Of a DNA stretch of 64,000 bases, positions 33,450 to 44,398 are shown in pieces. The stretch spans positions 28,322,032 to 28,386,031 of the forward strand of contig JBOZIK010000001.1 of assembly GCA_051453625.1 (NCBI GenBank). The letters run 5' to 3'. The notes under the pieces are model-generated. The model was not told the DNA's origin and made no database searches. It was given only the letters and a program-made list of their open reading frames with translations. The translations under genes were made by a program, and so were the position numbers. Origin of the DNA: Welwitschia mirabilis. Lineage: Eukaryota; Gnetophyta; Gnetopsida; Welwitschiales. Position 1 is the first letter of the stretch; each line of letters starts with the position of its first letter.

Positions 33450-34735
33450 TGATAGATAAGGATCGATCCTAGAGGGGGATGAATAGGACTTTTAAATTTT
33501 TGTCTCCTTATTCTTCATGACCTATAAAAATAATAAGTATAGAGTAATACTAAAACAAGGTGTTTAATGGTGGATAGACACCACCCTTCAGCTTTGTAGA
33601 TCCCTTGTTCTAGCTATCATATATTCACTCTTAAGAATGGTTTTCAGGCTCACCAAGTAACCTTTCACAACCAATGAGGATTTTATGACTTATCCTTAAT
33701 TACGCATAAATGAAAGAGAGAAGGATGCACTACTACATAGATGTGATCTCTATGGTTCATCAATCTTATTTCAAGAAAATGCTATGAGGCAAGTACAAAA
33801 GAAATCTAAATCTTTTTGGATGTTTAGATGCACTAGTAAAAGGTATATTATTGCTTGTTTAATCTTTGATTTGATAAGAATAGTATCATTATCCTCTAGT
33901 GTTTAGAGGAAAGCTTTTATACTTGAGATGTATCATATGACCGTTTCCTCAAAGGGAAATGAACCATTACGATTTTTTGAAGAACCTTATGCTTTTGCTA
34001 ATGAACTGTTGTGTTAATAATGGTTATATTTTTTCATCGTATAATTGACCTTTCATTATATTCAGTCAACCACAAATGTAGTCGCCCTTATTCTAATGTT
34101 TGATTAACCTTGCTTATCACAGATTTTCTCAGTATAGGATATGGTTCAAATTCAGTAGCCCTTGTGCAAATACTTGGTCCCTTAACATTACTACCTGATT
34201 GACCTTATGAAAGAAGATTCCTAATTGAACTTGGTCATCTGATATCATTTTATGTAGTTGGCTAGATATCACCTGGTTCATGTTCTACTGATTATCGTGT
34301 GATCACCTATATAGTGAATGTCGATCACCTATACTGTTATCAGAAAGATTCTTACTTCGTGTCATGCAGTCATTTGTATGAATATCTAAGGTTACCCATA
34401 TTTCTATCAAGTTTGATTTCACTGCATGCATTTTAGTTGCCTGTATGAATATATTCAGTCACCTATCAGTCTATCAAATTATATCAGGTTGAGTGAAATG
34501 TGGTCGCCCGTGTTAGGATGGTGGTCATCCATGTATTAATCAGTCTTCTTTATGTTCTTAATGTTTGGTCGTCTGGTAAGTCATGTGCAGTCGCCCACTT
34601 CTGAAGTAGTATTACAGTTCTTGAAGATGCGGTTACCTGATCTTATAAATTGGTCGTCTAGTACTGGAAATTAGCTGTATAAAAGACTAACTTATAAAAA
34701 CTTGTTAAATTAATTAATGACAATGGATTCTCAAC
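33450..34735 (-). repeat. Sirevirus D 3' LTR (1,286 bp)
   Basis: tgatagataaggatcgatcc ... ttctcaaca, matching 43089-44393 from end to end. Inverted ends TG...CA. It contains many copies of a gtcgccc/gtcaccc motif, more decayed here than in the other LTR. The pentamer ccttt precedes it; cattt follows the distal LTR. Confidence 0.88.
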
Positions 34736-34960
34736 AACTTCTTCTTTGTCAGTGATTAAGGAAAAATAATAATGTGACATTTGGGTTCTCCCCCTAATTC
34801 ATTTAACTTTGAACACAATTAAATTTAAATGAGTTTTGTATATAAAAAATCATAAGAAAAATTAGAAGTAATTTGCACAAAGATAAGTTTCTTTGTATTA
34901 CTCAAAAATTATCATTACATGTGAAAGTTATAAATTAACCCATTTGCAATACAAAGAAGA
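34736..34960 (-). promoter_or_regulatory. Sirevirus D 3' non-coding zone with a polypurine tract
   Basis: The minus strand reads AATTAGGGGGAGAACCC near 34782-34798, a good polypurine tract about 45 bp from the LTR. Sireviruses are known to carry several PPTs near the 3' LTR. Two more purine runs lie in the tandem repeat that follows. Confidence 0.55.
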
Positions 34961-34970
34961 GACAAAGATG

Positions 34971-35148
34971 TTATAAATTTTACTCTCCCTTTTTGATGAA
35001 ATCAAGGATGGGGAGGATACAAAAAGACTGGATGATATAAAAAGACATAAAAGACTCAGTTATAAATTTTACTCTCCCTTTTTGATGAAATCAAGGATGG
35101 GAAGGATACAAAAAGACTGGATGATACAAAAAGACATAAAAGACTCAG
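34971..35148 (-). repeat. Tandem duplication of an 89-bp PPT-like unit
   Basis: Two head-to-tail units (34971-35059 and 35060-35148) differing at only a few bases. Each contains the minus-strand purine tract AAAAAGGGAGAGTAAAA. They sit between the env-position ORF and the 3' LTR of Sirevirus D. Confidence 0.9.
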
Positions 35149-35164
35149 TTGAACTCTAAAGATT

Positions 35165-36145
35165 CAGAAGACTAAGTACCTTCATATTGAGATGTATTAG
35201 CAACTAGAGTTTCACTAGCAATTATGGCCTCCTTGATGTGACAATTCTGTGAGTCAATCTGATGAATAAGATGGAGAATTTCTAAGGTCTGAGAGGCCTT
35301 AAACTTAGACCTATAAGGACCAATAGGTTCCTTAAAAATGTGCATCCTTGAAAGCGTGCCATGATCTATAGGCCCCATGGGCTTCTGAATCTCCTGTGTG
35401 GCGAGATGAGGAATGTCAAAATAATGATAAATCTGAGTGATGAGAAAAGGATAAGGTAGGGCATGCCGCTTGTGTGACTAAAGCTGGTTTACCATATGCT
35501 TGAGCATGATTGTAGGGGCATCCAAATCTCTTCACTAGTCCAATGCATACATGAGATGGATCTAATAATTTGAAAGCTCATCTTTGTGCCTGGTAACTAC
35601 GAGGAAGTTGCATGACATGATTAGGTATAGAAGACAAAATTTTGGAAGAATTTGAAAAGCTTTGAGAGTCTTTTTCCATGTAATGTATGTGGCACACACA
35701 TGGTGAGTGGCTGTGTACTTCTCTTCAAAAGACTCAGCCATGGACCAGTATTCTCCCCAGTTCCCTCTTAGAAAGCTAGTGAGAGATGTGATAATATCTA
35801 AAGTGATATGTATTTCTTCATCAAAAACAAAGGTAATGAATGTAGATTGGGCTACATCATACCTGGCATTGGAGTAGAATAACCTGGTAACCAAAGGGTA
35901 GCATGTACCAGAAACATGAATGAAATAACCTTAGTTTACTTCTTCTAATAAAGTCTAGACTTCCTGAGGCTGAGAAATTATATGAGTTCACAAGTCCTTT
36001 CTAATGCAATGGGGCTTATCTCAAAATGTTTCTCATAGTACCTTAGCTATTCTGTGCTCATCCTAGAAAAGACGTAACTAGGTGGTTTAATTGCAGCTTC
36101 CTTTCTTCTCTTTCTAGATCCCTTTCCTAGCTAAGATAAAGTCAT
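35165..36145 (-). pseudogene. Sirevirus D env-position ORF (putative plant transposon protein), copy 1
   Basis: The start corresponds to the better copy at 38039 (here the fifth codon, CAG in the other copy, is TAG). The open part 35562-35894 reads MVTRLFYSNARYD, then 'SLTSFLRGNWGEYW' and 'TWKKTLKAFQILPKFCLLYL'. The same blocks occur in Sirevirus E at 63430-63750 (LARMFYCNTCFD, SLLRGDYEAFW, TPKYCFLYL). This is the domain usually labelled 'putative plant transposon protein', found between RNase H and the 3' LTR of Sireviruses, where some family members have an envelope-like gene. Function unknown. Broken by stops. Confidence 0.65.
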
Positions 36146-36900
36146 TTAAATCCCTAATAAAAAGCANNNNNNNNNNNNNNNNNNNNNNNNNNNNNNNNNN
36201 NNNNNNNNNNNNNNAAAAGAATAAGATAAGAGAAAAGGAGGGACGGATTTAAAAATCCGCGATGCACCACCTTAAACGTGGGCAACCAATTAGAAGGTCA
36301 GTCAACCTTTGTAAATTTTTAAAAACCTAATTGTAAGGCAATGGTTGACCCAAATAATTTGGCGATCAACCCTGCAAGAAGAAAATGTTACAGTCAAAAA
36401 CTAAATAAAACTCGGTCGACCTAAGAGAAATGAGAGGTCGACCTGATGTTACTGGAAAAATCATTAGAATGAGGTCAACCAAATTTTATTATTCAGTCGA
36501 ATCAGTTTCAACAAGATTTTATAGAAAAAATTGGGACTAATTCTGTCAACCCAACTTAACATGTGATCACCCAGTGAAAGGAAAATTTAACAATGAAGAA
36601 ATCTGAGAGAAAATCGGTTACCCTACTTGAAAAATACGTCAACAGAGGTTTAAATATATATGATTTGAAAAGATTTGAAATCCCCCACTAAATTTAATTA
36701 TTTAGATGAGTTTGAGTGAGGTAAGTCCTTTTTGGACTTGACACACAAAAAATACCAAAGGGTTGAAAAATGATCTGAAGATAGAGACTTTTTAAAAATA
36801 TCAGCCAATTGATCTTATATGCATAGATATTCTAAAGATATGATTTTCTTTTCTACTAATTCATGAATAAAATGATACCTGATATCGGTGTGTTTGATTC
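36146..36900 (-). other. Sirevirus D non-coding region with GTCGAC-rich cluster, copy 1
   Basis: Contains a 48-N gap (36167-36214) at the point where copy 2 has a long G-rich tract. It also holds several decayed copies of the palindrome-like GGTCGACC (cggtcgacct, aggtcgacct, ggttgacc). Homologous to 38045-38870. Confidence 0.7.
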
Positions 36901-36907
36901 GAGTGTA

Positions 36908-37651
36908 TTAGACTAGACTGTGAGCTATTTGAATAGCACTTGAGTTGTCAAAAAGGATTTGTACTTCTAAGATGTTCAACCCATAGTCCTTCAAGGTCTC
37001 TTTCATCCATAAGTTCTGAGTGCAACAAGCTCTAACAGCTATGTATTCAGCTTCAGCAGTAGAGAGGGATGTAGAGCATTGTTTTTTACTATACCAAGCT
37101 ATGAGACAATTTCTAAAGAAGAAACATCCATCACTTTTACTTTTGTAATCATCTTTACATTCAGCCCAATCCACATTGCTATATCCTATTAAACTTAAAG
37201 TAGTATCATTTAAAAACCATAAACCAAAATCTAGAGTACCTTTCACATAGTGTAGTATTTTCTTTGTAGCTATAAGATGTGATTCCTTAGGTTTTCTTTG
37301 ATACCTGACACACAAATCAATACTAAAGGCTATATCTGGGTGACTAGCCATTATATATAATAGACTTCCAATAATACTATGACATACATTTTGATCCACA
37401 TCCTTGCCATATTCATCTAAAAAAGTTTAACATTTGTGATCATTAGAGAGTCCATATACTTTGCATTTTCGAGTTTGAATTTTTTAATCAAATTTAAACA
37501 ATATTTTTTTTAATTGATAAAGATTCCCTATTTGCATTGTTGAATTTTTAAACCCAAAAACATATTTACGGGACCAACCATGCTTATTTCAAATTCAAAA
37601 CTCATGAGTTTGACAAAATTATTTGACAAGTTTTTATTTGTTGATCCAAAA
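36908..37651 (-). pseudogene. Duplicated Sirevirus RT end and RNase H (copy 1)
   Basis: The open frame 36908-37399 reads 'HSIIGSLLYIMASHPDIAFS', then GYSNVDWAECKDDYKSKSDG (Copia RNase H GYSDADWAGCxDDRKSTSGG), 'STSLSTAEAEYIAVRACCTQ' and WMKETLKDYGL. Catalytic carboxylates are partly preserved (AEAEY). It is more complete than copy 2 at the C-terminus. It ends at the gap within the RT tail. The repeat of this whole block at 38760-39450 shows a duplication within the element. Confidence 0.85.
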
Positions 37652-37751
37652 NNNNNNNNNNNNNNNNNNNNNNNNNNNNNNNNNNNNNNNNNNNNNNNNN
37701 NNNNNNNNNNNNNNNNNNNNNNNNNNNNNNNNNNNNNNNNNNNNNNNNNNN
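37652..37751. other. Assembly gap (100 N) at the internal duplication junction
   Basis: The left side is the RT tail, matching 39440. The right side is the env-position ORF, matching 35858. The junction is exactly where one copy of the duplicated block would end and the next begin, so the duplication itself may be a joining error. Confidence 1.
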
Positions 37752-38039
37752 ATATCTGACATTCGAGTAGAATAACATAGTAACTAAGGGGTAGCATATG
37801 CCAAAAACATGAAGGAAATAACCCTAGTTTACTTCTTCTAACAGAGTCTGCACTTCCCTGAGGCTGAGAAATTGCATGGGTTCACAAGTTCTCTCTAATG
37901 CAATGGGGCTTGTCTCAAAATGCTTCTCATAGTGACTCAGCTGTTTCGTGCTCATCCTGGAAAACACATAACGGGGTGGTTTGACTACAGCTTCCTTTCT
38001 TCTCTTCTTAGATCCCTCTCCTGGCTGAGAAGAAGCCAT
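37752..38039 (-). pseudogene. Sirevirus D env-position ORF, 5' part (copy 2)
   Basis: An open start: Met at 38039, then 'SSQPGEGSKKRRKEAVVKP' and 'RYVFSRMSTKQLSHYEKHFE', a basic N-terminus followed by a helical stretch. This matches the opening of the env-position ORF in Sirevirus E (63219: MVESSSTRRAKEAPSREL..). It runs into the gap after about 95 codons. A pyrimidine-rich leader precedes the ATG. Confidence 0.65.
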
Positions 38040-38144
38040 TTAAATCCCAGATATGAGAAAAAGCACATGAAAAAAGTGGAAGAGAGTCCCATAGAATCTC
38101 AGAAAATGACAGAAAGTGGTGCCAAAAGAATAAGACAAGAGAAA

Positions 38145-38205
38145 CGGATGAGGGGGAGGGCAGGGAACCGGGAGGGGCGGGGGGGAGAGGGGGGGGGTGT
38201 GTGGA
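38145..38205 (+). repeat. G-rich tract with G-quadruplex potential
   Basis: Runs of G7 and G9 and several G3-G5 runs within 60 bp (gatgagggggagggcaggga, gggaggggcggggggg, agaggggggggg). The paralogous segment near 36215-36245 has only short G runs beside a 48-N gap. Proline-rich reading frames on the opposite strand are composition artefacts. Confidence 0.9.
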
Positions 38206-38755
38206 AGGGAATTGGCTGGATTTAAAAATCCACAATGCACCAGCTTAAATGTGGGCAACCGATTGGAAGATCGGTTGACCCATAAAAAATTTTAAAAACC
38301 TAATCGTAAGGTAGTCAACCCAAAGAATTTTGTAGTCGACCCTGCGAGAAGAAAATATTACAGTCAAAATCCGAATAAAACTCAGTCAACCTATAAGAAA
38401 TGAGAGAACAGCAGTCACCCTAAGGGTAAAAGAGGTCGACCGAGGTTCAAATATATATGAAAAGTAAAGATTTAAACCCCCTCATTAAAACTTATTATTC
38501 AGATGAGGTTAGGTGAGCCAAGTCCTTTTCGGACTTGATACCCAGAAAATAATGCAGGGTTAAAAACCGATCTGAAGATAACAGTTTTGTAAAAATATCA
38601 GCCAATTGATCTTCTATGCAAACATATTCTAAAGATATTATTCTTCTTTCTACTAATTCATGAATAAAGTGGTACCTGATATCGATGTGTTTGGTGGGAG
38701 TGTGTTAAACTAGATTGTGAGCTATTTGAATGACGTGTGAGTTGTCACACAAGAT
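38206..38755 (-). other. Sirevirus D non-coding region with GTCGAC-rich cluster, copy 2
   Basis: Several GGTCGACC-type motifs (atcggttgacc, tagtcgaccc, gaggtcgacc) between RNase H and the env-position ORF. It also has a TATA-like, self-complementary ggatttaaaaatcc at 38218-38231, about 180 bp upstream of the ORF start. Confidence 0.6.
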
Positions 38756-38759
38756 TAAC

Positions 38760-39300
38760 ACTTCCATGATATTCAGCCCATAGTCCTTCAAGGTCTCTTT
38801 CATCCACAAGGTCTAAGTACAACAAGCTCTAGCTGCTATGTACTCTGCTTTGGCGGTAGAAAGAGATAGAGCATTATTTCTTGTTATACCAGGCTGTAAG
38901 ACAATTTCCAAAAAAAAAGCATCCACCGCTTGTGCTCTTGCAATCATCTTTGCATCCAGCCCAATCCACATCGCTATAACCTATTAAGCTTAAAGTAGTA
39001 TCATTTGAAAACCATAAACCAAAATCTAGAGTACTTTTTACATAGCGAAGTATTCTCTTTACAGTGGTAAGATGTGATTCCTTAGGCTTACTTTGATACC
39101 TGGCATACAAACCAACACTAAAGGCTATATCCGGACGACTAGCTGTTAGATATAATAAACTTCCAATAATACTATAATATACTTTTTGATCCATATCCTT
39201 GCCATGTTCATCTAAAGAAAGTTTAACATTTGTGGCCATTGAAGAGTCCATACACTTTGCATTTTCTAGTTTGAATTTCTTAATCAAATCTAAAGAATAT
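38760..39300 (-). pseudogene. Sirevirus D RNase H (copy 2)
   Basis: The open frame 38874-39287 contains 'YSIIGSLLYLTASRPDIAFS', 'TTVKRILRYVKSTLDFGLWF' and GYSDVDWAGCKDDCKSTSGG, a near-canonical Ty1-Copia RNase H. It continues past a frameshift into a decayed STAEAEY region. It degrades the RNA strand of the RNA-DNA hybrid in the active element. Confidence 0.87.
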
Positions 39301-40200
39301 TTCTCTTGATTGATAAAGATTCCATGTTTGTGTTGCTAAATTTATAAATTGAAAAACATATTTACGAGACCAACCATGTTTATTTCAAATTCAAAACTTA
39401 TGAGTTTGGCAAAATCATTTGACAAGTTTTTATTTGTTGATCCAAAAATAATATCATCAACATAGATTTGCACTAAAATTAAATCATTTTTCAAACCTTT
39501 TGAAACAAAGTTCTATCAATTGAGCCTCTAGAAAAACCATTTTGAAGCAAGAATGATGAAAGCTTTTCGTACCAAGCTCTAGGAGCTTGTTTTAACCCAT
39601 ACAAGGATTTGTTAAGTTTATAGACATATTTAGGATTGTGAGGATTAGAAAAATCTCAAGGTTTCTTAACATAAAATTATTCTTCAATATTTTCATTAAG
39701 AAATGTACTACTTATATTCATTTGAAAGACTTTCATTTTCTTAAAATAGGCAAAAGCTAGAAACATTCTGATTGACTCCAACCTAGTAACCAGAGAAAAT
39801 GCATCTCTACAATGTACTCCTTCTATTTTCGAATACCCTTGAGCCACTAAACTAGTTTTATTCTTTGTAGTTTCATTTTTCTCATTCACTTGGTTTCTAA
39901 AAATCCACTTTGTACCTATGACATTCTTTTTTGTTGGTTTTGGAACAAGAGTGCAAACCTTATTCCTAGTAAATTGTTCAAGTTCATCTTGAATGGAATT
40001 TATCCAATTTGGATCAAAGTCAGCCTCTTCAAAATATTTTGGTTCAATTTGGAACAAAGGAGAGACATGATCACTAAAGTTCTTAAGAGAATTTCTGGTA
40101 ATGATACCTTGCTGAATATTTCCAATAATAGAATCCAAAGGATTATCCTTAAACTTCTTAATTTCTGGAGTTGCTATATCTCTTGATATTTTATCTGTTG
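39301..40200 (-). pseudogene. Sirevirus D reverse transcriptase
   Basis: The frame 39677-40138 reads WINSIQDELEQFTRNKVCTL, then 'VIGTKWIFRNQVNEKNETTK' and VFQMNISSTFLNENIEE. This is the Ty1-Copia RT N-terminus (W..A...E......W.LV..P......G.KW..K.K.......KARLVA.G, then Q.DVK.AFLNG). The first catalytic Asp in QMD is Asn. The second motif is intact: YVDD at 39453-39464, within VQIYVDDIIFG. The best-preserved gene of the element after RNase H. Confidence 0.88.
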
Positions 40201-41110
40201 ATTAATAGTACCAGAGGGAATAGGATCTTTATCAAGGTTAATGAATTTCAAAAAATCTGAAATATCATGTATTTTTACATTAATTTATTTTTCCATATAA
40301 AGAGTTCTTTTATTAAAAACTATATAGGCTCTACTAGATTAAGAGTATCTTAAAAAGATTCCCTCATTTGGTTTTGCATCAAATTTTGCTAAATCCTCTC
40401 GATCTTTCAAGATGAAGAATTTACTTCCAAATGTTTTAAAATAAGATATATTTGGTTTCTTACTTTTCCAAAGTTCATAAGGAGTTTTAGAAGTTCCAGG
40501 TCTCAAATAGACTCTATTAGATATATGACATGCCATCTTCATAGCTTTAGCTCAAAATCATTTTGGAATGTTTTTGTCATTTAGCATTACTCTAGCCATA
40601 TCTAGTAAGGTCCGATTTTTTCTTTTAGTTATTCCATTTTATTGAGGGGTTTTACGTGCTAAAAATTCATGGCCAATTCCATTTGAGTTACAATAAATTT
40701 TGGCTCTTTCATTTTTGAATTCTTTGCCATGATCACTTGATATATTTTTTATTATATACCCCTTCTCCATTTGAAGCTTTTTATAAATTTTAACAAAGTT
40801 TTCATAGGCATCAGATTTTGCATGAAGAAAAGCTACCCATGAAAATCTTGAGAAATCATCAACCATAACTAGAAAATATCTTTTTTCAGATAGACTCGTA
40901 ATTTGGATAAGCCTAACTAAATCCATATGAATTAAGGCTAAGTGTTTACAAGTTGTGATATCGTTGACCATTTTGTAAGATGTTCTAGTTTTTTCCCCTT
41001 TTGACAAGCATCACATAGCCCTTTGTGAGAAACAAAGATTTTAGGGAGACCTCTAACTATCTCATCATGACACAATTTCTTCAAAGATTCAAAACTAGTA
41101 TGACCTAAAC
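40201..41110 (-). pseudogene. Sirevirus D integrase
   Basis: The frame 40639-41007 contains LALIHMDLVRLIQITSLSEK, YFLVMVDDFSRFSWVAFLHA and 'NISSDHGKEFKN'. The DDE core has its first two Asp intact (VDDFSRF, SDHGKEF). The third motif reads PQ*NGITKRKNRTL near 40605-40645: the family QQNGVVERKN has its catalytic Glu replaced by Lys (aaa at 40624-40626) and a Gln turned to stop. Upstream the GAG_pre-integrase zinc domain is decayed. Downstream 'MACHISNRVYLRPGTSKTPY' (from 40542) is the integrase C-terminal part (family ..A.YI.NR...R......PYELW). Confidence 0.88.
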
Positions 41111-41117
41111 AGTAATG

Positions 41118-41515
41118 CTAGATAACGTCATCTTGAGTATGAGATGATAGACATGTAAAGTTATTTGATTGATTTACATAATACATATTTTCATGTCTAT
41201 TTGCTACAAGTAGAGGTTGATTGGTTTTTCTGTGCTTCACAATACAAGAGTTTTCATCGAAAAAGACTTTATGACCATTATCACAAATGTGATTAATGCT
41301 TAATAAATTATGCTTTAAATCATTTACAAATAAAACATTATGAATATTTGATAAATTTACCTCCATCGATGCTTCCAATCCCTTCAATTTGAGCTCTTCC
41401 ATTATCCTCAAATGTGACTTCACCTCCATTGTATTCCTTGAAGCTAACGAAGTTTAACTTGTTACCTATCATATGTCTCAAGCAATCACTATCTAAATAT
41501 CAACATGAATGATTA
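41118..41515 (-). pseudogene. Sirevirus D protease and GAG_pre-integrase
   Basis: The active-site segment near 41462-41510 reads C*YLDSDCLRHMIGN against the family WYLDSGCSRHMTGD. The essential Gly of DSG is Asp and Trp is a stop, both single G-to-A changes. The frame 41118-41429 continues with LSNIHNVLFVNDLKHNLLSI and 'VFFDENSCIV', the usual strand that leads into the integrase zinc domain. Confidence 0.85.
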
Positions 41516-43023
41516 GTTGCTTTTAAAGCTATTTGGATCAATAGAATCTTAGTTTTGAACTTGGGAATCCACCTCAAACATTTGTTTCTATTTGTAACAT
41601 GATGAGATTTCTTTGTAAAAGTAAACTTAGATCCTAAAAGGGAGTGTGAAAACCAACTTTTGCTAAAGACACAATCAATCTTAGAGTGATTCTTTTTGTT
41701 ATAATATTGGTAGGTGATATTAGCTAATGAATTCTTAGAATCTGCCTTAGACAAGGGCTTGAAATAAGAGAAGTAATAAGAATTGAAAGAGCTAGGAAAT
41801 GATTTTCTAAAGAATTGATCCTTTATTCTGTAGGAAGTTGATGTAAGGCTATTTTTCAAGTCATTAACTTCCTTTTCTCTAATCTCAAGCTTATCTAGAA
41901 GGAGCTTATTTTCTTTGCTAAGTTGATTTAACCTGTGAGATAGATTTTGGCATTCCAAATATAATTCTAATTTAAAATCATTAAGTGAATCTTCACTAAA
42001 GACTAAATTAATATGAGAAGTAGAACTTACCTTTTCATCGATGATTGCCATGAGAGAGATACCACCATGTTCTGAATCTAAGTTTTATTTACTCTTACTT
42101 TCGTCATTGTCCCATGTTGTAGATAGGACTTTATTTCCCTTTCTTTTGTTATCCTTTCTGTTATTTGGGTAGACATTTGAGGTATAACCAAAATCTTTGT
42201 AGGAATAGCATTGAATCTCATGACGTACTTCATCTTTTCTTCTTGGTGGCCTCCTAGACTGACCTCCACCTTGTCATCTCTGCATGAAGCATCTAAACAT
42301 TTTGATTAAGAGTGCTACTTCATTATCACTTTTTGGTTCTAGATCAGACCCTTTCTTGATTTCGGAAACTTCATGTGTGGAAGATAGTGTCACACTCTTC
42401 TTCTTCTGCTTTCCAAATTTTAGCTCAAAAGTGTGAAGGTTCTCTTAGAGTTCATTGAGTTTCATGATGTTTAGATCCTTACTTTCTTTTATAGTAGTCA
42501 CTTTTGATTTGAACCTTTTTAGTAGAGATCTTAAGGCATTGTGAATCACTCTTGATTCTTCTATTGATTCACCTAAACCATGCATAGAATATATAATATC
42601 TATTAGTTTTGCAAAGAAATCATTTATACCTTCATTGTCTTCCATCTTTACATCCTCAAACTGGGTGATTAGCATTTGAAGCTTAGCCTACTTTACTAGA
42701 TTTGTTCCTTCGTCAGTGGTTTCTAAGATATCCCATGCTTCTTTGGCAGTGGTGCAGTTCACCACTCGTTTAAAATATTCTGTACCTATGGCATAAAAGA
42801 TAGCATCTAGACCTTTGAAGTTGCATGTTGTGGCTTGTTTCTCGTCTAGCATCCATTTGTCCCTACTTTTTGGAATTGCCAACTTGGTAACCAGATCCTG
42901 CATAGTAGGAGAACAATACCCATTAATAATATACTCTCTCATCTTTGCTTTTCAATAATCATAATTCATTCCATCAAAGAAGGGAGGTCTTGTGACAGAG
43001 TTTCCTTCAGTGGTTTGATTCAT
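41500..43023 (-). pseudogene. Sirevirus D gag
   Basis: The start is taken as ATG 43023: MNQTTEGNSVTRPPFFDGMN then YDY*KAKM (family NYDYWKxxM; Trp to stop). The UBN2 gag core follows: 'TTAKEAWDILETTDEGTN' and 'FEDVKMEDNEGINDFFAKLI'. A CCHC knuckle at 42169-42210 reads CYSYKDFGYTSNVY, where three of the four zinc ligands are Tyr. A coiled-coil stretch (LSKENKLLLDKLEIREKEVN) and a second damaged knuckle (YQYYNKKNHSKIDC) follow, typical of the long Sirevirus gag C-terminus. Several stops. Confidence 0.85.
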
Positions 43024-43074
43024 TTTCTAGGGATGAATGGAGCAAAGATTTGTTAGGATCTAATGCTCAACCTT

Positions 43075-43088
43075 GCTCTGATACCAAT
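43075..43088 (-). promoter_or_regulatory. Sirevirus D primer-binding site (tRNA-iMet)
   Basis: The minus strand reads ATTGGTATCAGAGC, a perfect initiator-Met tRNA primer site, immediately 3' of the LTR end (TATCA). Confidence 0.93.
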
Positions 43089-44393
43089 TGATAGATGAGG
43101 ATCAACCCTAGAAGGGGGTGAATAGGACTTTTAAAGTTCTGTTTCCTTGTTCTTCATGACCTGCAAAAAAAATAAGTATAAAGTAATACTAAAACAAGGT
43201 ATTTAATGATGGATAGACACCACCCTTCTGCTTTGTAGACCCCTTGTTCTAACTAGCATATATTCACTCACAAGAATGGTTTTTAGGCTCACCAAGTAAC
43301 CTTTCACAACCAATGAGGATTTTATAGCTTATCCTCAACCAAGAACAAATGAAAGAGAGAAGGATGCACTACTGCACAGATGTGATCTCTATGGTTCATC
43401 AATCTTCTTTTTAAGAAAATGCTATGATGCAAGTACAAAAGAAATCTAAACCTTTTTAGATGTTCAGATTGCTAGTAGAAGGTATATCAGTGCTTATTCC
43501 ATCTTTGATTTGACAAGAATAGTATCATTGTCCTCTAGTGTTTAGAGGAAAGATTTTATATTTGAGATGTATCATATGACCATTTCCTCAAATGGAAATG
43601 AACCATTATGATTTTTTGAAGAATCATTGCACTTTTGCTAATGAATCGTTGTATTCATAACAGTTACATTTTTCTATCGCATGATTAACCTTTCGTTATA
43701 TTTAGTCGACCACAAATTTGGTTGCCCTTATTCTAATGTTTGGTCGCCCTTGCTTGTCGTAGATTTTCTCAGTATAGGATATGGTCCAAATTCAGTCACC
43801 CTTGTGTAAATACTCGGTCACCCTTAGTTAGGTCTCCCTTAACATTACTACCTGGTTGACCTTATAAAAGGAGATTTCTGGTAGAACATGATCGTCCGAT
43901 ATCATTTTATGCAGTCGGTCAGATATCCCCCGATTCATGTTCTACTGATTATTATACGGTTGCTCGTATAGTAATTGTTGGTTACCTGTATTACTATCAG
44001 AAAGTTTCTTACTGCGTGTCATGCAGTCGCCCATATGAATAACTATGATCATCCATATTTCTATTAGGTTGGATTTCACTGCATGTGTTTTAGTCGCCCA
44101 TATAAATATCTTCAATCATTTGTCAGTCTATCAGATTATATAAGGCTAGGTAAAATGTGGTCACCCATGTTAGGATGGCAGTTGCCCATGTGTTAACCGG
44201 TCTTCTTTCTGTTTTTAATGTTCAGTCGCCCAGTAAGTCATGTGCGGTCACCCGCTTCTAAAGCAGTATTACAGTTCTTGAACATGCGGTCGCCTGATCT
44301 TATAAATCGGTCGCCCTATGCTGGAGGTTACCTACACAAAAGACTAACTTACAACAACTCATTAAATTAATCAATGACAATGGGTTCTCAACA
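43089..44393 (-). repeat. Sirevirus D 5' LTR (1,305 bp)
   Basis: tgatagatgaggatcaaccc ... ttctcaaca, pair of 33450-34735. In its second half (43700-44320) a gtcgccc/gtcaccc/gttgccc motif recurs well over a dozen times with irregular spacing. CG-containing repeats of this kind upstream of the promoter are a known Sirevirus LTR feature. Followed by cattt (TSD of ccttt at 33445-33449, one mismatch). Confidence 0.9.
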
Positions 44394-44398
44394 CATTT

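Noticed and set aside
38008-38258. Proline- and glycine-rich frames near the G-rich tract
   Set aside because: Produced by the G/C runs; no family match and absent from the paralogous copy.
39890-40186. Plus-strand 98-codon frame
   Set aside because: Antisense shadow of the Sirevirus D reverse transcriptase.
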